Below, one piece after another: positions 44,173 through 52,541 of a DNA stretch of 64,000 nucleotides. Below the pieces are notes generated by a model. It worked only from the letters and a program-made list of their open reading frames with translations, was not told the DNA's origin and did not search any database. Source of the DNA: Paraburkholderia caballeronis (GTDB taxonomy: Bacteria; Pseudomonadota; Gammaproteobacteria; Burkholderiales; Burkholderiaceae); the NCBI RefSeq assembly GCF_900104845.1, contig NZ_FNSR01000003.1, positions 434,001 to 498,000 of the forward strand, read 5' to 3'. A program made the translations under genes and the position numbers. The number at the start of each line of letters is the position of its first letter. Within the stretch, counting starts at the first letter, position 1.

Positions 44173-44715
44173 TTGAAGAAAACGCGGCTGATGATCGTGC
44201 TGGCAGGTGTGATGGCCGCACCGATGGCGTTCGCACAAAGCGCCCCCCCCGGCACGGGAACGATCACGTTCAACGGGATGCTGCTCGCGGATACCTGCGA
44301 GATCAGCCCCGGTGACGTGGACAAGACGGTGACGCTGCCGACGCTTTCCGCGCAGTCGCTGGCCGAGGCCGGCCAGACCGCGGGCTCGACGATGTTCACG
44401 ATCACGGTCGCGAAATGCCCGACGTCGCTCAGCAACGTCGCCGCGCATTTCGAGACCACGAACATGGACCCGGCCACGCGCAACGCGGTCAACCAGGCCA
44501 CCACCAACCCGGCCAGCAACGTCGTCGTGCAGCTGCTCGACAAGGACGGCACCACGCCGATCCTGCTCGGCAGCTCGGGCTCGTTCGAGCCGATCACCGG
44601 CACCGGCGACACCCGCGGCGCCACGATGAGCTACGGCGGCCAGTACTACGCGACCGGCCAGGCGGGCCAGGGCAACGTGACCGCGATCGTGCGCTACACG
44701 CTGTCCTATAACTGA
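44173..44715 (+). CDS. fimbrial major subunit, chaperone-usher type
   Basis: A 180-residue pilin with a signal peptide (KKTRLMIVLAGVMAAPMAFA). The mature part starts 'QSAPPGTGTITFNGMLLADT' and has the two conserved cysteines (in ADTCEIS and AKCPTS), 'DKTVTLPTLSAQSLAEAG' and the C-terminal beta-zipper pattern ending 'VTAIVRYTLSYN' with the penultimate Tyr. The start is TTG behind GAGGGA. It is first in the operon, followed by a hairpin that could raise its level over the chaperone and usher. Confidence 0.9.
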   Translation: MKKTRLMIVLAGVMAAPMAFAQSAPPGTGTITFNGMLLADTCEISPGDVDKTVTLPTLSAQSLAEAGQTAGSTMFTITVAKCPTSLSNVAAHFETTNMDPATRNAVNQATTNPASNVVVQLLDKDGTTPILLGSSGSFEPITGTGDTRGATMSYGGQYYATGQAGQGNVTAIVRYTLSYN

Positions 44716-44719
44716 CCGG

Positions 44720-44774
44720 TTTCCGGCGGTTTGTTGCGTAACACCGTTCCCGCGTTGCGGGAACGGTCCGGAAA
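44720..44774 (+). terminator. hairpin between major subunit and chaperone
   Basis: ACCGTTCCCGC (44743-44753) and GCGGGAACGGT (44757-44767) form a perfect 11-bp stem with a 3-base loop, within an outer TTTCCGG/CCGGAAA stem (44720-44726, 44768-44774). There is no T-run, so an RNA-stabilising or attenuating hairpin is likelier than a full terminator. Confidence 0.55.
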
Positions 44775-44789
44775 TTCGGTGGATGGGAG

Positions 44790-45581
44790 ATGGGTCGGAT
44801 GCGTTTCAGTCAGTCGTGTGTTGTTGCGGTCGTTTGCTGTATGGCGGCGTTCACTGCGCATGCCGCCATCGTCATCACCGGCACCCGCGTGATCTACCCG
44901 GCGGAAAGCCGCGAGGTCAACGTGCGCCTGAGCAACGTCGAGAACCGGCCGGTGCTGGTTCAGGCGTGGCTCGACGAAGGCAACCCGGCCGCGTCGCCGG
45001 ACCAGATCCAGGTGCCGTTCGTGCTGCTGCCGTCGGTGTTTCGCGTCGAGCCGCGCCGCGGGCAGTCGCTGCGGATCATGTTCACCGGCGCGGACCTGCC
45101 GCAGGACCGCGAGTCGGTGTACTGGCTGAACGTGCTGGAGATTCCGCCGAAGCCCGCGCATGCGGAAGACCGGAACATGATCCAGCTCGCGTTCCGCACG
45201 CGGATCAAGCTGTTCTATCGCCCAACCGGCCTGTATGACGACCCGACGTCGGTGCGCTCGCAACTGAAGTGGACGTTCGCGTCGAACGACAGCGGCGAAC
45301 GCGTGCTGCGCGTCGAGAATCCGTCGCCGTATTACGTGTCCGTCGGCAGCGTCGTGCTCGAAGCGGCCGGCAAGAAGGTCGCGCTGAAGCCCGACATGGC
45401 GCCGCCGTTCGGGCACGTGGACTTCACGCCGGAGAAGGGGCGGCTGGAGGCGAAGCTGCCGGCGACCGCTTCGTACACGGTGCTGAACGACTTCGGCACC
45501 GAGATCAAGGACACGGCCCAGATCGGCGACAAGCGTGCGCCGCAGCCGGCCGACGTCGAAAAAGTAAAAGAAATCCAGTAA
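44790..45581 (+). CDS. periplasmic fimbrial chaperone (PapD-like)
   Basis: A 263-residue chaperone with a signal peptide (cleavage after AHA, about residue 25) and two immunoglobulin-like domains. 'VIYPAESREVNVRLSNVENR' and 'LLPSVFRVEPRRGQSLRIMF' are the conserved N-domain strands with the anchoring Arg and Lys positions, and 'ESVYWLNVLEIPPK' is the family signature. The C-terminal 20 residues are a charged tail (PQPADVEKVKEIQ) longer than usual. It donates strands to fimbrial subunits and delivers them to the usher encoded 12 bp downstream. Confidence 0.9.
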   Translation: MGRMRFSQSCVVAVVCCMAAFTAHAAIVITGTRVIYPAESREVNVRLSNVENRPVLVQAWLDEGNPAASPDQIQVPFVLLPSVFRVEPRRGQSLRIMFTGADLPQDRESVYWLNVLEIPPKPAHAEDRNMIQLAFRTRIKLFYRPTGLYDDPTSVRSQLKWTFASNDSGERVLRVENPSPYYVSVGSVVLEAAGKKVALKPDMAPPFGHVDFTPEKGRLEAKLPATASYTVLNDFGTEIKDTAQIGDKRAPQPADVEKVKEIQ

Positions 45582-45593
45582 GCGGACTGTCCG

Positions 45594-48500
45594 ATGCAAC
45601 CACTGAACAAGAGGGCCATGCCGCGTGGCGGCATGCGGAGCCCGCTGCGCTATCGGCCGCTGGCATGGGCGGCGGTCGTGGCGTCCGGGTACTGGCCGTT
45701 CGCCGCCGATGCGGCCGACATGACCGAAGCGCCTTGCGTGCCGGCGATCTCGCGTGAGAATCGCGGCGACGATTGCGCCGCTTCTTCGGGTGCGATGACG
45801 GGTGCGGTCACCCATGCAGCGGCGGCGATGCCGGATGCCGGCGCGACGAACGTGCTGTCCGCGCCGGAACGCACGCCGGCTTCGGCCGGGCCGCCTGGGT
45901 CGCTCGTGCCTGCCGTTCCGCTCGCGCAGCATGCGCCGGTGGAGCCGGGCGCGTCGCGCGACCGGATGCAGGTCGCGTCCGCCGAGGAAGTCGAGTTCAA
46001 CCCGGCGTTTTTCACCGGCAACGTCGCGGACCTGTCGCGCTACTCGCGCGGCAATCCGGTCGCGCCGGGCGTCTATTCGATCGACGTGATCGTCAACGGC
46101 CGTCGGCGTGGCCGGTTCGACGTGCAGTTCCAGTCGGTGCCGGGTTCGGACATCGCCGCGCCTTGCTTCACGATGGCGGGCCTCGACCGGATCGGCATCG
46201 ACATCGATCGCGTCGCGGCGCGGTACAAGGAAGCGCCGACGGAAACTCCGAAGGATGCTACGCAGGACACCGCTCAAGATCTCGCTCAAGATCCCGCGCA
46301 GGACGCCGCGCACTCAACCGGGTCCGCGCCGCCGTCAACCGCTTCCGGCGCGGAGCCGTCGCCGCCGGTCTGCATGCCGTTCGCGCAGGCGGTCCCGGAC
46401 GGCCTCGCGTATTTCGACACCGCGGACCTGAAGCTCGACCTGAGCGTGCCGCAGCTCGACATGCGCCGCGAGGCCAGCGGCTACGTCGATCCGTCGCGCT
46501 GGGACGACGGCGTCAACGCGGGGATCGTGCAGTACAGCCTTGCGACCTATTCGAGCCATCAGAACATCGGCGCGGACCTGAACAGCGCGTACCTCGGGTT
46601 GCAGAGCGGGATCAACGTCGGCGGCTGGCGGCTGCGCCAATGGTCGACCGCGACGTGGCAGAACCGGTCGGCCGGCACGCACTGGCAGAGCGTCGCGCTG
46701 TTCGCGCAGCACGACGTGACGAGCCTGCGCAGCCAGTTCACGATCGGCGACAGCCTGACGAGCGGCGACGTGTTCGATTCGTTCAACGTGCGCGGCGTGC
46801 AGTTGTCGAGCGACGACCGGATGCTGCCCGACTCGATGCGCGCGTTCGCGCCGGTCGTGCGCGGCGTCGCGGAAACGAATGCGCGCGTGACGGTCCGCCA
46901 GAACAACATCATCCTGACCGAGACGAGCGTGTCGCCGGGGCCGTTCGAAATCTCGGACCTGCCGGCAACCGGCTACGGCGGCGACTTCGACGTCACGGTC
47001 ACCGAGTCGGACGGCCGGGAGCGCACCTATCACGTGCCGTTCGCATCGGTGCCGCAACTGCTGCGGCCGGGCATTTCCCGCTTCAACGTGACGACCGGCG
47101 TGTATCGCGACACGATACTGGACGCGCATCCGTGGGTCGCGCAGGCGGTCTACCAGCGCGGCCTCACGAACGTCGTGACCGCGTACACCGGCGGCCAGGC
47201 GTCCGAGGGCTACTGGGCCGGGCTGCTCGGTCTCGCGCTGAACACGCCGGCCGGCGCGTTCGCGTTCGACATGACGTTCGCGAAAACGAGCCTGCCGACC
47301 GGCGGCGGCCCGGGCTACAGCGGCCGCGTCAGCTACAGCAAGCTGGTGCCGGGCGCGAACACGAACATTTCGGTGGCCGCGTACCGTTATTCGACGTCGC
47401 ACTTCTACACGCTGCGCGACGCGATCTATGCGCGCAACCAGTGGGGCGGCCGCACGTCGATGTACGACTACCGGACCCGCAACCGCATCCAGGTCAACAT
47501 CAATCAGCCGATCGGCGAACGCAGTTCGGTGTTCATCTCGGGCAGCTCGCAGAACTACTGGGGCAGCGCGAGGGGGTACGACCTGCAGTACCAGGTCGGT
47601 TTCAGCAGCACGTTCAAGCGGGTGTCGTACTCCGCGTATGCGCAGCGCACGCGTTTGCAGAACGCGGCGCTCGACACGCAGATCGGCGTGAACCTGACGA
47701 TCCCGCTCGGCCGGGCGGAGTCCACCAAACGCGGCGCGTTCGACTATCTGACGACGAACCTCACGCGCAACTCGAACGGCGACAGCACGATCCAGGCCAC
47801 CGCGTCCGGCAATACGAGCGGCGTGACGCCGATCAATTACGGCGTGACGGCTTCGCGTGTCGTCAGCGGCGACCAGAAGAACGTGTCGGCCGGCGGTTAC
47901 GGCATGTACCGGTCGCCGGTCGGCACCTACAGCGGTAATGCGTCGATCGGCAACAAGACGCGCCAGGCGGCGCTGAACGTCGGCGGCGCGATCGTCGTGC
48001 ACGGCGGCGGCGTCACGCTCGGTCCGCCGCTCGGCCAGGCGTTCGCGCTCGTCGAGGCGAAGGGCGCGAAGGGCGGCACGATCGTCAACGGCCAGGGCGC
48101 GAAGATCGACGGCAACGGGTATGCGGTGGTCACGTCGCTGCGGCCGTATCGCGTGAACACGGTCGCGCTCGATCCGAGCGCGGTCCCGATGGACGTCGGG
48201 CTGAACAACACGAGCGAGGAGGTCGTGCCGCGCGCGGACTCGATGGTGCTGGTCAGGATCGCCACGGTGCGCGGCCGGCCGACGTTCGCGGCGGTGTCGG
48301 ACGCGCACGACCGGCTGTTGCCGATGGGCTCGGAACTGTTCGACGAATCGGGCAAGTCGGTCGGCATCGTCGGCCAGGGCGGCCTCGCGTATCTGCGCGG
48401 CCTCGAAAACGACGGGCGGCTGCTCGCGAAGTGGGGCACCGGCCCGCAAGACCAGTGCGTGTTGCCGTACCGGATTCCGGCTGAGGAGAACGACGCGGAC

Positions 48501-48650
48501 GGTCAAGCGCACATCGTCGCGCGCATCCGGATCAGTTGCGATCCCGCGCTGATCTGGGCGCCTCCCGCGAAGCCGGAGCCGGGTGGTGCAACGCCTGGCA
48601 CGACGCCGGATACCGCTCGGGTCACGGCACTTTCCGCGCGATTCCACTGA
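45594..48650 (+). CDS. outer-membrane fimbrial usher
   Basis: A 1018-residue FimD/PapC-type usher. After a signal peptide comes an Ala/Pro-rich segment (about residues 45-120) before the usual N-domain start 'VEFNPAFFTGNVADLSRYSR'. The barrel carries 'YLGLQSGINVGGWRLRQWST', 'FNVRGVQLSSDDRMLPDSMR', the plug region 'PGPFEISDLPATGYGGDFDV' and the C-domains ending in 'CDPALI'. Typical ushers are about 800-870 residues. The excess comes from the extra N-terminal segment and an insert with five 4-residue repeats (D-x-x-Q, residues 221-240). It probably remains functional. Confidence 0.9.
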   Translation: MQPLNKRAMPRGGMRSPLRYRPLAWAAVVASGYWPFAADAADMTEAPCVPAISRENRGDDCAASSGAMTGAVTHAAAAMPDAGATNVLSAPERTPASAGPPGSLVPAVPLAQHAPVEPGASRDRMQVASAEEVEFNPAFFTGNVADLSRYSRGNPVAPGVYSIDVIVNGRRRGRFDVQFQSVPGSDIAAPCFTMAGLDRIGIDIDRVAARYKEAPTETPKDATQDTAQDLAQDPAQDAAHSTGSAPPSTASGAEPSPPVCMPFAQAVPDGLAYFDTADLKLDLSVPQLDMRREASGYVDPSRWDDGVNAGIVQYSLATYSSHQNIGADLNSAYLGLQSGINVGGWRLRQWSTATWQNRSAGTHWQSVALFAQHDVTSLRSQFTIGDSLTSGDVFDSFNVRGVQLSSDDRMLPDSMRAFAPVVRGVAETNARVTVRQNNIILTETSVSPGPFEISDLPATGYGGDFDVTVTESDGRERTYHVPFASVPQLLRPGISRFNVTTGVYRDTILDAHPWVAQAVYQRGLTNVVTAYTGGQASEGYWAGLLGLALNTPAGAFAFDMTFAKTSLPTGGGPGYSGRVSYSKLVPGANTNISVAAYRYSTSHFYTLRDAIYARNQWGGRTSMYDYRTRNRIQVNINQPIGERSSVFISGSSQNYWGSARGYDLQYQVGFSSTFKRVSYSAYAQRTRLQNAALDTQIGVNLTIPLGRAESTKRGAFDYLTTNLTRNSNGDSTIQATASGNTSGVTPINYGVTASRVVSGDQKNVSAGGYGMYRSPVGTYSGNASIGNKTRQAALNVGGAIVVHGGGVTLGPPLGQAFALVEAKGAKGGTIVNGQGAKIDGNGYAVVTSLRPYRVNTVALDPSAVPMDVGLNNTSEEVVPRADSMVLVRIATVRGRPTFAAVSDAHDRLLPMGSELFDESGKSVGIVGQGGLAYLRGLENDGRLLAKWGTGPQDQCVLPYRIPAEENDADGQAHIVARIRISCDPALIWAPPAKPEPGGATPGTTPDTARVTALSARFH
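46254..46313 (+). repeat. five tandem 12-bp repeats inside the usher gene
   Basis: Five degenerate 12-bp units encode DATQ-DTAQ-DLAQ-DPAQ-DAAH, inserted in the usher N-terminal domain. Being a multiple of three, copy-number change would keep the frame. Confidence 0.75.
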
Positions 48651-48735
48651 CAGGCTTCCGATGACCAACAATCACGAGCCGGAACATGATGAGTTCGACA
48701 ATCGGGCGGATCGCGCCAGACGAGGAGGGCGCGGC

Positions 48736-49326
48736 ATGAAAGGGGTAATGACAGCGGCAAAGACCGGGGCAAAGACCGGGGCAACGAGGCTTGCGGCGCT
48801 GACGCTCGCGTTCGTGACCGCCGTCGCGCTCGTGCGCGGCGACGACGCGCGCGCCGCGACGTCGGCGTCGGTCACGCTGAATTTCACGGGCACCTACATC
48901 GGCTCGACGTGCAACGTGATCGGCGCGTCCGACATGACGGTGACGCTGCCGACGATGTCCGCGCAGTCGCTCGCGACGGCCGGTCAGACCGCTGGCTCGA
49001 CGGTCTTTTCGATTCCGATCCAGTGCGACAGCGAAACGACCGGCGTGCGCGCGTATTTCGAGAACGGTCCGGCAACCGACCCGGCCACCGGCAACCTCAG
49101 TCTACAGGCGGTGGACGGGCAGAGTTCGGCGCAGAACGTGCAAGTCGCACTGCAGAACATTGACGGGTCGCCGATCCGGATCGGCGACCGCAGCACGGTC
49201 AAGGTGATCCCGGTCGCGGCGACCACGCCAACGACGATCAGTTTCATCGCGACGTACTACGCGACCGGGATGGCATCGCCGGGCGTGGTCCGCGCGTTCG
49301 TCACGTACGTGCTCGAATTGCCATGA
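48736..49326 (+). CDS. second fimbrial subunit (minor pilin or tip/terminator)
   Basis: A 196-residue fimbrial protein with a long signal region (hydrophobic core 'LAALTLAFVTAVALV', cleavage near DARAA). The mature domain closely mirrors the major subunit: 'GTYIGSTCNVIG', 'DMTVTLPTMSAQSLATAG', a second Cys in 'IPIQCDSE', and 'VRAFVTYVLELP' at the end. I prefer ATG 48736 (AGGAGGG eight bases upstream) over ATG 48661. Close similarity to the major subunit suggests duplication; it could be an alternate pilin or a terminator. Its leader has a duplicated AAGACCGGGGCA. Confidence 0.85.
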   Translation: MKGVMTAAKTGAKTGATRLAALTLAFVTAVALVRGDDARAATSASVTLNFTGTYIGSTCNVIGASDMTVTLPTMSAQSLATAGQTAGSTVFSIPIQCDSETTGVRAYFENGPATDPATGNLSLQAVDGQSSAQNVQVALQNIDGSPIRIGDRSTVKVIPVAATTPTTISFIATYYATGMASPGVVRAFVTYVLELP

Positions 49327-49362
49327 CGGCGACCGCCACGTTCCGGAACCGGGCAACCCGCG

Positions 49363-50055
49363 ATGCGTGACCGATCGACCACGCCATTGCGCGCGCTGCT
49401 GCGCGATACGGTGCTGCACGTCGCGCTGCTGGCCGGCGGCGCGCAGATGCCCGCGCTTCATTTCTGGCGCGCGCGCTGCATCACGCTGGTCGAGGACTTG
49501 ATGCAGGCGATGCGCGATACCGGTTATCGTGACGCGGAGATCGACGAAGCGAGCCTCGCGCAATGCGTGCTGCTCGACGACGTCACGCTGCGCGCGCTGC
49601 CGCCCACGCGGCGCAACGAATGGACGCGCGAGCTGTTGTTGACGCGGTTTCATCCGTCGCGTGACGGTGTCGCGGCCGTGACGGAGCGGATCGGGCGCGT
49701 CCTGCGCAACCCGGAGCCGTCGCGTGACTGGCTCGAACTCTACCGGATCGTGCTCGAACCCGGCTTTGCCGAAGGCACGCAAGGCGATCGGCAGATGCAG
49801 CGGAAGCGGATCGCCGATGCGCTGGCCGCGATGTGGCGCGACGAGCCGTCGGCCACGACAAGCGATCGAACGGTGAGGACATTCGGGAGCGGACGCAACG
49901 ATAATCGCCGCCGGTTCGCAGCGGGTGCGGCCGTGCTTGTGCTTGTTGCGGCGGCGATCTGGTTCATGTCGGACCGTCACGTCGGTGAGGCCATGAAGCG
50001 CATGACGGCCGCCGCGTCGATCGACGCCGATCCAGCCGCAGGAGAAAGCCGATGA
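49363..50055 (+). CDS. DotU/TssL-like protein without OmpA domain
   Basis: A 230-residue DotU-family protein. The cytoplasmic part has 'LAQCVLLDDVTLRALPP' (usual CALLDE-type segment), 'ELLLTRFHPSRDG' and 'WLELYRIVLEPGFAEGTQG', all recognisable but diverged from the TssL at 56802. One C-terminal membrane helix is at residues 185-202, followed by a short periplasmic tail. It lies 36 bp after the second fimbrial subunit and overlaps the next gene by ATGA. It is therefore part of the fimbrial transcript, ahead of the T6SS promoter, and may form a membrane subcomplex with the hybrid protein that follows. Confidence 0.8.
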   Translation: MRDRSTTPLRALLRDTVLHVALLAGGAQMPALHFWRARCITLVEDLMQAMRDTGYRDAEIDEASLAQCVLLDDVTLRALPPTRRNEWTRELLLTRFHPSRDGVAAVTERIGRVLRNPEPSRDWLELYRIVLEPGFAEGTQGDRQMQRKRIADALAAMWRDEPSATTSDRTVRTFGSGRNDNRRRFAAGAAVLVLVAAAIWFMSDRHVGEAMKRMTAAASIDADPAAGESR

Positions 50056-51725
50056 AGCGGACCGATCGTCTGATCGCGCCTGCAATCTGGATCGCGGTGC
50101 TCGCGGCGGGGTTAGCGTGGCTCGGCTTGCCGCTCGACCGGCAGCCGGGCTGGCCGGTCGTGCTCGGCTTCGTGCTGGCGACCGCGCTCGGCCTCGCAGG
50201 CTTGCTCGTTTGGCGGCATCGGCGGCTTCCGGACTCGACGGCTGCGGGAGACGACATGCCGGCTGGCGGCGCGCGCGAGTTGCCGGTCGTGCTGGTCGTC
50301 GGTCCTTACGCGTCCGCCGCGTTTTCGCGCGGCGCGCAGTCGCTGACGCTTCGCCGCGACGGCGCCGCCGCATGGCTGTACGTCAAGACGCCCGGCGATC
50401 TTGCGCGGGCCATCGACATCGTCGCGAAATCTCACGGCCGGCCGCCGGTCGCGGCGCTGTTGCCGGTGATCCCGGAAGGGAACGACGACGACGGCGTGTT
50501 GCGCCGCGAGTTTTCGCAGTGGCGTCGCGCGCTCGATGCAACATTCGATAAACGCGCGTCCGTGCTGCCGTGTTACATCGCGGTTTATGCGTGCCTCGGC
50601 GCGCATGACGAAGCCGCGCCGCAGCCGGTGTGGTTCGGCGACTTCATCGACGCGACGGTCGCGATGCCGGGCATCGATCATCTGCGGCAACGGGTGCAGA
50701 CGATCCGCGATCAACTGGACCGCGCGGCGCTCACGTCGGACGGCGCGGGTCACATCGTCCGCGCGGCGCTCGGCCAGTCGGTGCTCGACTGGCTGCAGGA
50801 CGCGTCGCTGTTGTCGGCGCTCGCGCCGCTCACGAGCACCGCGCCGTTCGAACTGCGCGGGCTGCTGCTGGCCGACGTCGGTTATCCCGTCAGCCGCGCC
50901 GGCGCGTGGACGCGCTGGCTGGTCGCGAAAACCGGCCTGCAACCACTGGCCGGCACGCTGCCCGCGCAGCCGTTGCCGCTGCCGGCCATCGTCGCGACGC
51001 AGCCGGGTTCGACGGCGCTGATGGTTCACGGCCATGCGCTGACACGACCCGGCTGGCACGTCGCCGGCGCGGTTGCGGTCACGCTGGCCGCATCGTTCGC
51101 GGTGTCGGGTTGGCGAAACGGGAATCTGATCGAGCGCGTGACCGGCGAGATCGACGCGTCGCGCGCGACGCCGCGCGAGCAGTTCGATGCGAGGCGCGAC
51201 CGGCTCGACACGTTGCAGCAACGTTACGCGGAGCTTGAGCGGTACGCGCAATCCGGCGAGCCGACGTCGCTCGGCTGGGGCCTCTACCGCGGCACGCCGC
51301 TCCAGTCGGCGCTGGCGCGGACGATCGAGGCCGAAGGCGCGATACCGGACGGCGTGACGCTCGACAGCGTCGCGCTGTTCGACAGCGGCCGGACCACGCT
51401 GAAACCCGGCGCGACCGACGCGTTGCAGACGGTCCTCCATCTGATCCTGCTCAATCCCGACAAGCGCGTGCTGATCGCCGGCCATACGGACGACGTCGGA
51501 TCGGGCGACGTCAACCAGACGTTGTCGGAAGCGCGCGCCCGCGCGATCCGCGACTGGTTCGTCGCAACGGCGAAGCTGCCGCCGACGCGTTTCGCGATCC
51601 AGGGTTACGGCGACACGCGCCCGCTCGCGAGCAATCGCGACGAACGCGGTCGCGCGAAGAACCGCCGTGTCGAAATCACGCTGATACCCGATGCGACGGC
51701 CGCCGGCACGAGTTTGCCGCATTGA
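50052..51725 (+). CDS. TssM-like/OmpA hybrid membrane protein
   Basis: A 557-residue inner-membrane protein. Two helices (about 9-27 and 33-53) are followed by an NTPase-like domain whose Walker A position reads 'LVVGPYASAAFSRG', lacking G-x-x-G-x-G-K-T. A third helix lies at about 335-355, as in the N-terminal half of TssM. The large TssM periplasmic domain is missing; in its place is a coiled region and a C-terminal OmpA/MotB peptidoglycan-binding domain ('VLIAGHTDDVGSGDVNQTLS', 'GYGDTRPLASN', KNRRVEI). It is translationally coupled to the DotU gene. Function in secretion or in fimbrial anchoring is inference. Confidence 0.8.
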   Translation: MKRTDRLIAPAIWIAVLAAGLAWLGLPLDRQPGWPVVLGFVLATALGLAGLLVWRHRRLPDSTAAGDDMPAGGARELPVVLVVGPYASAAFSRGAQSLTLRRDGAAAWLYVKTPGDLARAIDIVAKSHGRPPVAALLPVIPEGNDDDGVLRREFSQWRRALDATFDKRASVLPCYIAVYACLGAHDEAAPQPVWFGDFIDATVAMPGIDHLRQRVQTIRDQLDRAALTSDGAGHIVRAALGQSVLDWLQDASLLSALAPLTSTAPFELRGLLLADVGYPVSRAGAWTRWLVAKTGLQPLAGTLPAQPLPLPAIVATQPGSTALMVHGHALTRPGWHVAGAVAVTLAASFAVSGWRNGNLIERVTGEIDASRATPREQFDARRDRLDTLQQRYAELERYAQSGEPTSLGWGLYRGTPLQSALARTIEAEGAIPDGVTLDSVALFDSGRTTLKPGATDALQTVLHLILLNPDKRVLIAGHTDDVGSGDVNQTLSEARARAIRDWFVATAKLPPTRFAIQGYGDTRPLASNRDERGRAKNRRVEITLIPDATAAGTSLPH

Positions 51726-51810
51726 GTTTCCCGCTACACGGACGCGCATCGCGTCCGTTTCTTGACCCGGACCGGCCCGGTTCGACATCGGCGTCCGCCT
51801 GGATGCATTT

Positions 51811-51853
51811 TGGGTGATCGCCCATATGTCGCCGGCGAACGGCGACGTACCAT
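51811..51853 (+). promoter_or_regulatory. dyad promoter copy C (T6SS operon)
   Basis: TGGGT-GATC-GCCCA (51811-51824), one arm base differing from copies A and B, then TATGTC, 17 bp and TACCAT (51848-51853). It is preceded by CATTT as in the other copies. It lies about 100 bases before the tssB start, in the 226-bp gap after the hybrid gene. Confidence 0.6.
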
Positions 51854-51951
51854 CCGATACGTTGTGGATGCGCGTGCAGGGTCGGCGTCGCGTCGTCGTT
51901 CGATGAGCGGCGGCCGACGGTTGGCAACACGAAACAATGGTCGGATCACCT

Positions 51952-52488
51952 ATGTCAGTCTCGAACAGCTCCCAGAAATTCATTGCGCGCAATCGCGCGC
52001 CCCGCGTGCAGATCGAATACGACGTCGAGATTTACGGCTCGGAGAAGAAGGTCGAGCTGCCGTTCGTGATGGGCGTGCTCGCGGACCTGTCCGGCAAGCC
52101 GCTCGAAGCACTGCCGCCGGTCGGCGACCGCCGGTTCCTGAACATCGACATCGACAATTTCGACGAGCGGATGAAGGCGATGAAGCCGCGCGTCGCGTTT
52201 TCGGTGCCGAACACGCTGACGGGCGAAGGCCAGTTGATGGTCGATATCACGTTCGAAAGCATGGACGATTTTTCGCCGGCTGCGATCGCGAAGAAGGTCG
52301 ATGCGCTCGCGCAACTGCTCGAAGCGCGCACGCAGCTCGCGAACTTGCAGACATACATGGACGGCAAGGCGGGCGCGGAAGGCCTCGTGAGCCAGGTGCT
52401 GAAGGACCCGGCGCTGCTGAACGCGCTCGCGCGCGCGCCGAAGTCCGACGGCGCGAAAGCCGCCGACGAATCCGCGACGAACGAATGA
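51952..52488 (+). CDS. tssB: T6SS sheath subunit TssB
   Basis: A 178-residue small sheath protein (VipA/TssB). It begins 'SSQKFIARNRAPRVQIEYDV', the near-invariant family start, and contains 'LPFVMGVLADLSGKP' and 'DRRFLNIDIDNFDERMKAMK'. TssB wraps with TssC to form the contractile sheath. I start at 51952, where the family begins; ATG 51937 is in frame. It opens the core T6SS run behind promoter copy C. Confidence 0.93.
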   Translation: MSVSNSSQKFIARNRAPRVQIEYDVEIYGSEKKVELPFVMGVLADLSGKPLEALPPVGDRRFLNIDIDNFDERMKAMKPRVAFSVPNTLTGEGQLMVDITFESMDDFSPAAIAKKVDALAQLLEARTQLANLQTYMDGKAGAEGLVSQVLKDPALLNALARAPKSDGAKAADESATNE

Positions 52489-52541
52489 ACTGCGGAATGA
52501 ACTGCGCGCGCCGCGCGTGAATGGCTCGAAACAGTGGGGAA

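Noticed and set aside
44720..44774. Full Rho-independent terminator after the major pilin
   Set aside because: There is no T-run and the chaperone and usher follow without another obvious promoter; an attenuating or stabilising hairpin is more likely.
46335..48671. A 778-codon minus-strand open frame
   Set aside because: Antisense shadow of the usher gene with no recognisable features.
51700..51952. Sigma-54 promoter for the T6SS operon
   Set aside because: No GG-N10-GC element of the TGGCAC-N5-TTGC type was found upstream of tssB; the dyad promoter is the better candidate.
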